DNA of 29,450 bases, taken from positions 1 through 29,450 of IMG/VR virus record IMGVR_UViG_3300007777_000032; one strand, given 5' to 3'. The translations under genes and the position numbers were made by a program. Numbering within the stretch: position 1 is the stretch's first letter; each line of letters begins with the position of its first letter. Of this stretch, positions 14,905-22,189 are shown piece after piece. The notes beneath the pieces were generated by a model. It was given only the letters and a program-made list of their open reading frames with translations, had not been told where the DNA came from and searched no databases. Origin of the DNA: a virus.

Positions 14905-14970
14905 TCTATTATCCTATCTATTAATCTATTATCCTATCTATTAATCTATTATCCTATCTATTAATCTATT
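14905..14970. repeat. Three perfect 20-base tandem repeats plus a partial fourth
   Basis: TCTATTATCCTATCTATTAA occurs at 14905-14924, 14925-14944 and 14945-14964, followed by TCTATT. There are no intervening spacers. Iteron-like by structure. Confidence 0.95.
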
Positions 14971-15068
14971 TAGTAACATATATATTATAAAAGAGTCTTT
15001 TTTGAGGCTCTGTCTCATATTCAGCCGTTACTTATACGCTACTAAAGTGCAACTTATCCGTTACTAAA

Positions 15069-15105
15069 ATGACTATGTGCTACATAAAAGGTAACACATA
15101 GTCAT
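15069..15105 (-). terminator. Hairpin after the tape measure gene, possible weak terminator
   Basis: ATGACTATGTG (15069-15079) and CACATAGTCAT (15095-15105) are perfectly complementary over 11 bases, with a 15-base loop that holds a GTTACCTTTTA box on the complement. On the transcribed strand it follows the tape measure stop by eight bases and is followed by TTTTAG. The stem is AT-rich and the T-run short, so termination may be partial or regulated. Confidence 0.55.
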
Positions 15106-15113
15106 ATTCAGTA

Positions 15114-17990
15114 TCATACTACAGAGAAGTTCTGGCCGTTATCGAAGCTTTTCTGAAGCACCGGAGCCAACTTGTCACCTATTTGCTGCATAGCAGTTTC
15201 ATCGATAGCACTTGGGTCAAGAGCCTGAACAGTAAGGTTTACCTGCGATCCTGCTTGCTGAGCTGGCTGTGTTGACTCTTGTGTTAGTGAGGGCGATGCA
15301 GGTGTTGGTATTGATGGAGCAGATGCTGCAGACGGTTTTGCGCCCCCTCCAAATTTAGTGGATGCAATCTTAGATATGTTTGCAACACCCATTGCAGTTA
15401 CTACACCCGCCATTATTGGCCCAAGTATTGGCCCAAGACTTAATGCCTGAGTAGCACCCTGAATTGTTGATATTGTTGCATTTGCTATTGCCGCAACTTT
15501 ACCAGCTTCAAACATCTTCCTGTTTCCTGAATCCATCAGTCCAGATATAATTCCAAGGCCAGCCTGTGTTACTGCAACCTTACCTTTGAAACCTGAGTCC
15601 CAAAGCTTTTCGGAATCTTCCATGAAAGAATCAGTCTTTTTTAATAGAGCGCCAAAATTACCAGAAGTTATGTCTTCTTGAAGGGCAGCGAACTCTGATG
15701 CTATGTCAACTCCGCGCTGCCTAAATTCGTTCCTAATGTCCTCTTTTGACTTCTCAAATTCCCTTGTCTTTTCAAGCTCTATTAGGTTGTTTTCCTCTTT
15801 TAGTATCGCATACTCTTCGTCTCTAAGTAGCTGAGCTTCATTGAATACTGAGGTCATCTCAGCCTTTATAGATTCTTTGTTTACCTCATGCTCTGATATA
15901 GATTCAAGCTCTTTATTAAAGTCAGAACGCTTTCTATCCTGAGATAATTTGAAATTCTCATCTTCAATAGCTGTTTTTGTTGCAAAGAAAGCCTTTTGAG
16001 CATTAATTCTCTTGTCTATAGCAGCTAATGAGCCATCATCAACATCTGGAGATGCTTTTTTGAATTCAACTTCAGCCCTTGCTGTTTTTGTTGTCTGCTT
16101 TGTATCTTCTAGCTCCTGCTTCTGAGCCAAGGCAAACTCTTTTATTCTAAGTTGCTTCTGAGCTTCGATTTCGACTTCTCTTTCAGCCTTCTTGACAGCA
16201 GCAGCAACATCAGATGCCAATATAGCTCTTTTTTCAGTTGAAACAACCTTATCGAACTCTATTAATTTATCAGAGCCTTCTTTGTTAAACCTCAAAAGGT
16301 TATCTCTTTCCTTTTTAGCATCGATTGTGAACTTCTGAATTTTTGTCAGCCTGCTTTTTGTTATTCGATCTGTGAAAGCCTTGGATTTGGCATCTGCGTT
16401 TGATACTCCGATATTGAACTTGTCAAATTCAGCATTCAAGTCTGCAAGGCTCATGTTTGCTAACTTGCTTATTTCAATACCAACCGATTTAAGGGCTTCC
16501 TTATCTTGACCTAGCAAGAACGTGCGCTTCTCAAGTGCCTGTACATCATTTAATTTCTTGGTATAATCAACCATAGATGCAGTTATTTTCTTCTGTTCTT
16601 CAGCAGACGCTGTAACAAACTTCCTCAGATTGTCAAGTCCTGCAGCATGCTTCTTAGCTGCAATTGCAGAATCTATCTGCTTCTTTGTAAGATTTTCAAT
16701 ATTTGGTATCGTATTTCTTATTGCATCATCAAGATTTCTTGCGTTTGTCTTGAACAAATTAAATGTTTTTGCTGTCGCTTTGTCAAGTTTTTCAGCGTCT
16801 TTTGCTCCTTGTGAAAATAGAAAATCAAGCGACTCATAAGCTGCTACAGCAGCTATTGTAATCCAACCAATTGGGCCAAGTGCTGCACTTATTCCAATAC
16901 CCATCTTCTTGGCTGATGCTCCTGCTGTAGCCATTGCTACAGACAGCCCTTTTGTAGATGTTGTAGCTGCAACTGTTGATGCCGCCATCTTCTTAAGTGA
17001 TATGTCCTGAAGCCAGAATGACGCTGTGGCAGTCTTGGAGGCTGTAGCACCTGCAACAGTTGCTGCTTCAAGCAGCCCTGTCTGTAACGCAGCAGCTCCT
17101 GTGATTACTTTATAAGCAGCTAGTGCAATTATTATATCTTGAATGTTTGCAGTTACAAAGGTAATAGCCTTTGCAGAGCTAACAAAAACAGCCTGATTAT
17201 TCTGTATTGCCGATGATACATCTTGAATTGCAGGGGTAAGAGCCTGACCGAATGCTGCTGATGTCTCAAATATAACATTATTAACTTTATTGAGGCTACC
17301 CTGAAGCTGACCTGCAGCACTTATTGCTTTTGAGCCATAAAGATTTTCCATCTCCATAGCAAGCTTAGGCAGCAAGTCCTCTGCTGTAACCTTTCCAAGA
17401 GAAAGCATCTTATTAAGTTCAGATGTTGTAAGTTTCATCGCTTTTGCAGATAATGCAAATGCGCCAGGCAAACGCTCTCCGAGTTGCCCCCTAAGCTCCT
17501 CGGCCTGAACCGTTCCTTTACTTACCATCTGCTCTAGTGCTTTTAAGGCACCTTCAGTCTGGTCTGCAGACAAAGAAAGTGCTGAAGCAGCCGCTGCCAT
17601 TCCTTTAAATACAGCAATGGTCTGAGTTCCCTCAAGTGTAGTGCCTTTAGTAGCAGCGGCAAACGAAGCTATACTTCCCGCTGATTTCTCAAGATTAAGC
17701 CCATACCTATTTACAATTCCAGATATTTCTCTGAATGCTTTTGAGGCATCCCTTGTTCCAACTTCAAGCCTACGCATAATCCTGTCATAAGCAAGTGCAG
17801 AATTAACACTTTTATCAAATCCTGCCTTTATTACAGCGAACGAAACAGCAGCACCAGCAAGCCGTTTAAAGCCTGCCGATGCTGAATCAGCTTTCTCATT
17901 TAGTTTTCCGAGCTTGCCATTGATCTGGTCAATATTTAGCTTTAAATCCTTAGCATCGCCGGTAAATTTAACTTCTAGTTGATTTGCCAT
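15114..17990 (-). CDS. Tail tape measure protein
   Basis: 958 residues, the longest gene in the window. The N-terminal 250 residues are the tape-measure core (FKRLAGAAVSFAVIKAGFDKSV, and QMVSKGTVQAEELRGQLGERLPGAF). It continues into hydrophobic segments (about 270-400), a long charged coiled-coil (about 540-760) and a Gly/Ala-rich hydrophobic stretch (about 830-890), ending in a low-complexity tail. It sets tail length and helps DNA entry. It starts six bases after the chaperone frameshift extension, as expected for a siphophage. At roughly 0.15 nm per residue it predicts a tail near 140 nm. Confidence 0.95.
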   Translation of the reverse strand: MANQLEVKFTGDAKDLKLNIDQINGKLGKLNEKADSASAGFKRLAGAAVSFAVIKAGFDKSVNSALAYDRIMRRLEVGTRDASKAFREISGIVNRYGLNLEKSAGSIASFAAATKGTTLEGTQTIAVFKGMAAAASALSLSADQTEGALKALEQMVSKGTVQAEELRGQLGERLPGAFALSAKAMKLTTSELNKMLSLGKVTAEDLLPKLAMEMENLYGSKAISAAGQLQGSLNKVNNVIFETSAAFGQALTPAIQDVSSAIQNNQAVFVSSAKAITFVTANIQDIIIALAAYKVITGAAALQTGLLEAATVAGATASKTATASFWLQDISLKKMAASTVAATTSTKGLSVAMATAGASAKKMGIGISAALGPIGWITIAAVAAYESLDFLFSQGAKDAEKLDKATAKTFNLFKTNARNLDDAIRNTIPNIENLTKKQIDSAIAAKKHAAGLDNLRKFVTASAEEQKKITASMVDYTKKLNDVQALEKRTFLLGQDKEALKSVGIEISKLANMSLADLNAEFDKFNIGVSNADAKSKAFTDRITKSRLTKIQKFTIDAKKERDNLLRFNKEGSDKLIEFDKVVSTEKRAILASDVAAAVKKAEREVEIEAQKQLRIKEFALAQKQELEDTKQTTKTARAEVEFKKASPDVDDGSLAAIDKRINAQKAFFATKTAIEDENFKLSQDRKRSDFNKELESISEHEVNKESIKAEMTSVFNEAQLLRDEEYAILKEENNLIELEKTREFEKSKEDIRNEFRQRGVDIASEFAALQEDITSGNFGALLKKTDSFMEDSEKLWDSGFKGKVAVTQAGLGIISGLMDSGNRKMFEAGKVAAIANATISTIQGATQALSLGPILGPIMAGVVTAMGVANISKIASTKFGGGAKPSAASAPSIPTPASPSLTQESTQPAQQAGSQVNLTVQALDPSAIDETAMQQIGDKLAPVLQKSFDNGQNFSVV

Positions 17991-17995
17991 TTAGT

Positions 17996-18684
17996 TCATC
18001 CTCTACTCTCTGCTCTTCTGTCTGCCTGATGGTCTTGCCATACTTTTCCAACTATATCAATACCATTCATTAGAAGGCACGGCTGACTCATTCCTCCGCC
18101 GCCGTATGGCAATATATGTCTAAACTCATAATCATTGAAGCACTTGAATAACGTATTTATAGAATCATCCATCGACAATACGGGGCATTCTTTTGCCTGT
18201 ACGTTCTTAAGATTCCAATCAAATTCATATTCTCTTATGCATTTATGTTCAACAAGCTTGTCATCACTAGGCATTTTGCCGCAATCGCTATGAGGGCATC
18301 CTGAGCATGCTTTGCCCTCGACCCACGCTCTCGATGCGGCTGTTATTTTTTTTCATCAATCTCATCAAGCCTGTTTGCGATGGCACAAAGTTCACCAACA
18401 GCAATGTATACTTTAAGAGACGTATCGTCACTTATATCTGCATGTGTAGCGAATTTCTCATAATCAACAGAAGCGCCATCAACAGAAAGTGATGTTATGC
18501 AATTCTCAAGAGCGTATTTTCCAAGCTGCACACGGTCATCAAAGTCTTGGCTTGATAGCAAGCTGAGCATGTGGCTCTGCTGGCTTGTTGTAAACTGTTT
18601 GCACTTACCTTCAATCTTAAGTGCTTCATCTTCAATCTTGTACTCACTTTCCTTTAAAAACTTTACCATTTTGGTACTCTCCAC
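17996..18684 (-). CDS. Tail assembly chaperone, long form made by -1 frameshifting
   Basis: Ribosomes slipping -1 on A AAA AAA (18352-18346) just before the TAA at 18345-18343 continue in the frame that contains the 18274 ATG, with no stop between (18346-18274 is 72 bases). The product is about 229 residues: 113 shared, 24 linking and 92 more. The link encodes ACSGCPHSDC. The extension ends with LPYGGGGMSQP, a pattern found in small proteins after tail chaperones. The ATG at 18274 has no ribosome binding site, which favours the fusion. It corresponds to lambda gpGT. It binds the tape measure before tube assembly. Confidence 0.82.
18292..18353 (-). promoter_or_regulatory. Programmed -1 ribosomal frameshift site with downstream stem-loop
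   Basis: On the complement eight A (18353-18346) precede TAA. The heptamer A AAA AAA is in the correct register for tandem slippage of two Lys codons. A seven-base-pair stem GAGGGCA / TGCCCTC (18319-18313 with 18298-18292, 14-base loop) lies 26 bases downstream, farther than usual, so its role as a stimulator is uncertain. Confidence 0.78.
18343..18684 (-). CDS. Tail assembly chaperone, short form
   Basis: 113 residues, lambda gpG-like in position: after the tail tube gene and before the tape measure. It is helical, acidic, and starts MESTKMVKFLKESEYKIEDE. It ends in Asp-Glu-Lys-Lys-stop encoded by the slippery run. Sequence conservation of this family is low, so the call rests mainly on position, size and the frameshift. 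It is made in excess of the long form. Confidence 0.8.
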   Translation of the reverse strand: MESTKMVKFLKESEYKIEDEALKIEGKCKQFTTSQQSHMLSLLSSQDFDDRVQLGKYALENCITSLSVDGASVDYEKFATHADISDDTSLKVYIAVGELCAIANRLDEIDEKK

Positions 18685-18709
18685 TTTATTTTAGTTATTT
18701 TTTTGAACG

Positions 18710-18738
18710 AAAAAGGGGTTCCTCTTTCGAAGAACCCC
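18710..18738 (-). terminator. Intrinsic terminator after the tail tube gene
   Basis: On the complement GGGGTTC (18738-18732) and GAACCCC (18721-18715) form a seven-base-pair stem with a ten-base loop, followed by TTTTT. It lies between the stop of the tail tube gene and the chaperone start, and would leave the tube mRNA more abundant than downstream mRNA. Confidence 0.88.
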
Positions 18739-18769
18739 ATACTATCATCGTTTTGACATTAAGTCAAGA

Positions 18770-19675
18770 TTAAGCGAAGGTAAATGTGTACTGGTCATCA
18801 CCTGCTGACTCATAAAGCCTGTAAGAGGTTTCTAAGGTATCCCTTTCAGCTCTTTCAGCATAGCCCATGCTTTCCTTACGAGCAACAGGAAAATCAGCTA
18901 CAAACTGATTACCTACTGCGCCAAAAGTAAAGCTAATTGCAGCATCTAGTCCAGAAGCTAAACCGTCCCATTCAGCAGTTGAAGATACTGAATCTTTAGT
19001 TAATGAAGCAGTTGGCTGACGATTTGCAATCTGGAAGGAATGCTCACCGATAACGTAATGCTCCTGAAGGTCATTTCCATCATCGAATGATACAGTAGCA
19101 ACCTTTATTGCTCCAAGGTCTTCAGTAGCAACATCAACATTGTTTGCAATAATAGGCTGTGAAGACTGATAAACAGCTCCAGCAGGTAATGCAACAACAG
19201 TTGGCGGAGTATATAGAGCCATCATTGTGAACTTAACAGTTGTAATCTGACCGATAGTTGTTTCAAAAGTCATCTTACCTTTGCCGCCGAATAGTTTCCA
19301 AAGCTTGCCATCCATGTAAACATAAATAGTGCATGTTTCGCTTGCAGTAGTGCTTGGCTGATAAGACACGTCAACACCCGCATTTACAGTCTCAACAAGT
19401 CCACATGCTTTTAGCAATGGAGCCATTTCAGGTGCAGTTCCAGCAGCGCCTGAGCCTTTTAATTCAACTTCAATTTCAGCGGTAGCTGTCTTTTTACCAA
19501 TCATGTGAGGAAGGTTGCCCATTGTATTTTTCAATACAGCACGGTCAATTGCCTCAACATTTGGTGTTATTTTAGCTGTCTTAACACGGATTGCGTCAGT
19601 AGCTGGAGCAGGAACTGCATCAGTACCCGAAACCGCCTCAACCTTGGTCAATACCAGTCTGTCAAAAATACTCAT
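18770..19675 (-). CDS. Major tail tube protein
   Basis: 301 residues. The pattern MSIFDRLVLTKVEAVSGTDAVPAPATDAIRV, then ITPNVEAIDRAVLKNTMGNLPHMIGKKTATAEIEVELKGSG, and KGKMTFETTIGQITTVKFTMMALY is typical of siphophage tail tube subunits, which stack as hexamer rings around the tape measure. The start follows CTGAGGAG and overlaps the 42-residue gene (TAATG). A promoter at 19912-19940 and a strong terminator at 18710-18738 frame it, which suits a high-copy protein. Confidence 0.9.
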   Translation of the reverse strand: MSIFDRLVLTKVEAVSGTDAVPAPATDAIRVKTAKITPNVEAIDRAVLKNTMGNLPHMIGKKTATAEIEVELKGSGAAGTAPEMAPLLKACGLVETVNAGVDVSYQPSTTASETCTIYVYMDGKLWKLFGGKGKMTFETTIGQITTVKFTMMALYTPPTVVALPAGAVYQSSQPIIANNVDVATEDLGAIKVATVSFDDGNDLQEHYVIGEHSFQIANRQPTASLTKDSVSSTAEWDGLASGLDAAISFTFGAVGNQFVADFPVARKESMGYAERAERDTLETSYRLYESAGDDQYTFTFA

Positions 19676-19803
19676 TATACGTTCTCCTCAGTTTTAATTT
19701 CTTTCTTTACCTGTTCGTCCCTGCGTAGAAATGACTCTGTTCGAGTATTTACTTCTTTTGCAGGTACTGAATTAGATTTTGCTTTAGCTTTAGCTTTAGC
19801 CAT
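19675..19803 (-). CDS. Small 42-residue Lys/Ala-rich peptide before the tail tube gene
   Basis: The frame MAKAKAKAKSNSVPAKEV... ends TEENV. It has the best ribosome binding site in the area, AGGAGG with six bases to the ATG. It overlaps the tail completion gene (TGATG) and the tail tube gene (TAATG), each by one base. Repeated GCTAAA units encode AKAKAKAK. A short peptide of this type may help translate the tube gene by coupling, or be a virion or assembly peptide. No family recognised. Confidence 0.7.
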   Translation of the reverse strand: MAKAKAKAKSNSVPAKEVNTRTESFLRRDEQVKKEIKTEENV

Positions 19804-20240
19804 CACAAGCCTCCTGAAATATGACCCTCAAAGGTAATCCTTAGAGGTCTCTCAAAATAACCGTATGGTGCAAACTTACTACCACTACGGTCAGTGTACG
19901 GTAGAATACGAATTATAGCGACTTTGCCGCCGAGAGTCAAGTCTGAAGATATAATCTTCTTTATTTCAGAGTCCAGATTATTCAGTGCAGTAGATACTCC
20001 ACCTTGCTGATTCACATAACCGATTATATTGATATCGAATGAAACGTCAGCGAACCCGCCTGTCTTCCATGCGTAATCTTCTGCGCCATCATCTTCTATG
20101 ATAATAGCCGGAAACTGAGTCGTTGAAATATCGTCAATTGGGCGAAACTCCCGTGTCACTAATTTGACACCGGAGACACTGTTCATAAGAGCTTCAAGCA
20201 ATACAAGAATCTCTTCACGCACGGAACATTCTCCTGCCAT
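19803..20240 (-). CDS. Tail terminator or completion protein
   Basis: About 145 residues from the ATG at 20240 (AGGA six bases upstream). A GTG at 20222 has a better AGGAG and would give 139 residues, whereas the far upstream ATG at 20291 would overlap the connector gene by 77 bases and is unlikely. The alpha/beta pattern with EFRPIDDISTTQFPAIIIEDDG, then FDINIIGYVNQQG and FERPLRITFEGHI fits tail terminator proteins that cap the tube (lambda gpU-like role). It contains the promoter of the tube gene. Confidence 0.7.
   Translation of the reverse strand: MAGECSVREEILVLLEALMNSVSGVKLVTREFRPIDDISTTQFPAIIIEDDGAEDYAWKTGGFADVSFDINIIGYVNQQGGVSTALNNLDSEIKKIISSDLTLGGKVAIIRILPYTDRSGSKFAPYGYFERPLRITFEGHISGGL
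19912..19940 (-). promoter_or_regulatory. Sigma70 promoter inside the tail completion gene (TTGACT-N17-TATAAT)
   Basis: TTGACT at 19940-19935, CGC then TATAAT at 19917-19912, then TCG. It would give a transcript with a leader of about 230 bases that includes the small Lys/Ala peptide gene and the tail tube gene. Confidence 0.78.
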
Positions 20241-20676
20241 TATTTGTCCTGCGCTCCAAATCTGAGAAGTTACCATCTTCATCGAAGTCATAAAGAGGAA
20301 GGTGCTTAATTACATCCCATTCATCGTTATACATGCCTTTGTAGAAGTCTGCTTTACGAGAGAATGAATCTCCGTCAACGTCTTTCATTGTAGACATTTT
20401 TGGATAAATATATGCAGATGCTGCACGGTAAATTGTTATCTTTTTAAGAGCTGCTGAATTAAGAAGTGCCTCATCCAATGGGATAAAAGCAGAACCTGTC
20501 GCATCATAGTTTTCAGAGATAAAGGTAGACCTATATGCACTTGGATACCATGAAGATTTTATTAGATTAACTACATCTTCTTCAGCATTGGCTATATCAG
20601 CAGTGAAGTTGTTACTTCCATGCTGGAAAATGTCAGGTATGAAGTCCTGCAGGTCTGATTCTGTTGCGAATGCCAT
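20215..20676 (-). CDS. Head-tail connector (gp6-like) protein
   Basis: 153 residues. N-terminal helices with MAFATESDLQDFIPDIFQHG and a repeated pattern of acidic helices, then an ...YDFDEDGNFSDLERR tail, match the small helical adaptor proteins that sit on the portal ring. Position between the capsid gene and the tail completion gene supports the role. It overlaps the next gene by its last few codons. Confidence 0.7.
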   Translation of the reverse strand: MAFATESDLQDFIPDIFQHGSNNFTADIANAEEDVVNLIKSSWYPSAYRSTFISENYDATGSAFIPLDEALLNSAALKKITIYRAASAYIYPKMSTMKDVDGDSFSRKADFYKGMYNDEWDVIKHLPLYDFDEDGNFSDLERRTNNGRRMFRA

Positions 20677-20680
20677 TATA

Positions 20681-20911
20681 TTAGCTCTCGTTCTTTACTT
20701 TAGCTTTTGATGTGCGTGGTTTGCGAGCTTTTTTAACAGGCTTTATAGGCTCTACTATTGCAGCATACACTCTTTCAAACTGATATGTAACAAAGCTATC
20801 TTCTACCTCAGCAACAAGTTCATTATTAGAATCAGCAGTAAATTCAACTCTGCAACGAATAACTTTAGCGCCTTCATTAAATTTTTCACGAGGTATCCTG
20901 ATTCTTTTCAT
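20681..20911 (-). CDS. Small 76-residue protein between capsid and connector
   Basis: Not recognised. The first 55 residues are beta-like (VIRCRVEFTADSNNELVAEVEDSFVTYQFERVY), and the last 20 are very basic (KKARKPRTSKAKVK), which could bind DNA or RNA. It starts after AAAGGAGC and follows the capsid terminator. Could be a minor head or head decoration protein. Confidence 0.65.
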   Translation of the reverse strand: MKRIRIPREKFNEGAKVIRCRVEFTADSNNELVAEVEDSFVTYQFERVYAAIVEPIKPVKKARKPRTSKAKVKNES

Positions 20912-20971
20912 ACTCTTGCTCCTTTTATAAATAGGTAGTCCTTAATTAAAAGTTCCATAATCTTAAACACT

Positions 20972-20998
20972 TAAATAAGAAAGGGAGCCGAAGCTCCC
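20972..20998 (-). terminator. Intrinsic terminator after the major capsid gene
   Basis: On the complement GGGAGC, TTCG and GCTCCC make a six-base-pair stem with the stable UUCG tetraloop, followed by TTTCTTATTT. It lies 20 bases after the capsid stop. Confidence 0.92.
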
Positions 20999-21017
20999 TC
21001 CCTATTTCTTGTATTAC

Positions 21018-21932
21018 TTAAGCAATTACGCCAGTAAGTTTTGCAAGGCCACGTCTGTTGAAGTTAGCCATGTTTGCGTACCATTTGATACGAGTGATTT
21101 CTTCGTCTTTGGTCTCTGAAGCACCAATTGACTGTACTTGAATACCCATGTTGGCTTCTGGAGCAATACCAGCGATACCAATTTTACGAGTACCATCATC
21201 GAAACAACCAGCGAATACTTCAGTCTCGTTAGTACCAGCGCCAAGGTTAGTTGGAAGAAAGTCATTACGGAAGATTGGAGTACCATTGAAGCCGATAATC
21301 TGCTTACCAGAAGCAAGAGTAACTCTTTCGCTTGTTTCACCACCGAGTCCACGCAAGTAAGACCTGTACAGACGAATAACTGCTGGAGATGCTGCAATGA
21401 AATCAACTTCGCCGTCTTTTGCAAGAACCAAGTCCATCAATGCATCAAGGTCGTCAACAAGAGCTGCGCCACCAAGAGCTGAAGATGCAAGAGACTGCTG
21501 AGCATCGAAGTTAAGTACGCTTAATGAACTCATGTTGTTACCAACACCATCACCAAGAGCCATGCCAGACTGAAACTGACGAGAAACGTTTTTCGCTTTA
21601 GAGCGAATTTCAGTAACCATTGTATCTTCACCAGCGGAACCAGAAGTTGCCTGAACCAAACCATCAACTTCGGCATCACCGATAATTTTGGTAGGGAAGA
21701 AAGTTACTGGAGTAACCTGTGAAGCAGCTTTTGATGTAATAGTGTCACCAACGCCGTAAAACGCAGCATCACCAAGTACAGCTTCGTGATTTACAGTAAC
21801 TGACTGACCGGTAAAGCCGTCAAAAGGAAGTACGCCCATGATAGGGTTTACAGAGATAATATCTTCAGCAACGCCTACTACAAGGTCGTCCTGAAAATGC
21901 TTCTTTGCTTCTACTAAAGTTTGTGTTGCCAT
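21018..21932 (-). CDS. Major capsid protein, HK97-like fold
   Basis: 304 residues. MATQTLVEAKKHFQDDLVVGVAEDIISVNPIMGVLPFDG, then SVTVNHE... and a C-terminus of EEITRIKWYANMANFNRRGLAKLTGVIA are typical of phage major capsid proteins of HK97 type. It follows a scaffold gene, and has a TAGGAG ribosome binding site. The gene is isolated between a terminator-promoter pair upstream and a terminator downstream, so it is its own transcription unit. Confidence 0.9.
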   Translation of the reverse strand: MATQTLVEAKKHFQDDLVVGVAEDIISVNPIMGVLPFDGFTGQSVTVNHEAVLGDAAFYGVGDTITSKAASQVTPVTFFPTKIIGDAEVDGLVQATSGSAGEDTMVTEIRSKAKNVSRQFQSGMALGDGVGNNMSSLSVLNFDAQQSLASSALGGAALVDDLDALMDLVLAKDGEVDFIAASPAVIRLYRSYLRGLGGETSERVTLASGKQIIGFNGTPIFRNDFLPTNLGAGTNETEVFAGCFDDGTRKIGIAGIAPEANMGIQVQSIGASETKDEEITRIKWYANMANFNRRGLAKLTGVIA

Positions 21933-22067
21933 TTTATATTCTCCTAAGAATAAGTTTATTTATTTTCGTTTTCTTATTATAAGGTCGGCCTCACACCAAA
22001 CTTAATGTTATTTGAGCATCAAGCTCGTTTAAGTATTTTGATTATATTGTGCTACTCCACACAATTA

Positions 22068-22082
22068 TTGTTTTCGAAACAA
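22068..22082 (-). other. 5'-end hairpin of the capsid transcript
   Basis: TTGTTT, CGA and AAACAA on the complement form a six-base-pair stem starting a few bases after the predicted transcription start (around 22085). The leader from there to the capsid ATG is about 150 bases, long and A-rich, which would suit a stable mRNA. Confidence 0.55.
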
Positions 22083-22091
22083 GTTAGGCGA

Positions 22092-22120
22092 ATTATAGCT
22101 ACTTATGTTCGTGTTGTCAA
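22092..22120 (-). promoter_or_regulatory. Perfect consensus sigma70 promoter of the capsid gene (TTGACA-N17-TATAAT)
   Basis: Both hexamers match consensus exactly, with the optimal 17-base spacer, AGC before and TCG after the -10. It begins 16 bases beyond the upstream terminator, so it restarts transcription for the capsid gene. Confidence 0.93.
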
Positions 22121-22135
22121 GTCTCTTTTATGCAT

Positions 22136-22164
22136 AAAAAAAGGACGGCCTATATGACCGTCCT
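22136..22164 (-). terminator. Intrinsic terminator after the scaffold gene
   Basis: On the complement GGACGG (22163-22158) pairs with CCGTCC (22148-22143), nine-base loop, followed by seven T. It separates head genes from the capsid promoter. Confidence 0.92.
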
Positions 22165-22189
22165 CTTATGGAGTAAAATGAGTGAGATT

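Larger units (their letters stand above)
14679..15113. promoter_or_regulatory. 435-base noncoding regulatory and repeat locus after the tape measure gene
   Basis: No gene is supported here. It holds ten GTTAC/GTAAC boxes (near 14738, 14753, 14770, 14782, 14824, 14842, 14973, 15027, 15060, 15091), three perfect 20-base direct repeats, a leftward promoter at 14706-14734, a rightward extended -10 element, and an 11-base-pair hairpin. The paired orientation TGTTAC...AAAGGTAACA at 14737-14758 is an inverted repeat just upstream of the leftward promoter, so it could be an operator or activator cluster. An origin is an alternative. Confidence 0.65.

Noticed and set aside
14905-14970. CRISPR array
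   Set aside because: Repeats are contiguous with no spacers and only 20 bases long.
20241-20291. Start of the tail completion gene at 20291
   Set aside because: It would overlap the connector gene by 77 bases. ATG 20240 or GTG 20222 have ribosome sites and short overlaps.
21026-21424. Second minus-strand frame of 132 residues inside the capsid gene
   Set aside because: Out-of-frame shadow of a well-supported capsid gene with unusual Leu/Val/Ser composition.
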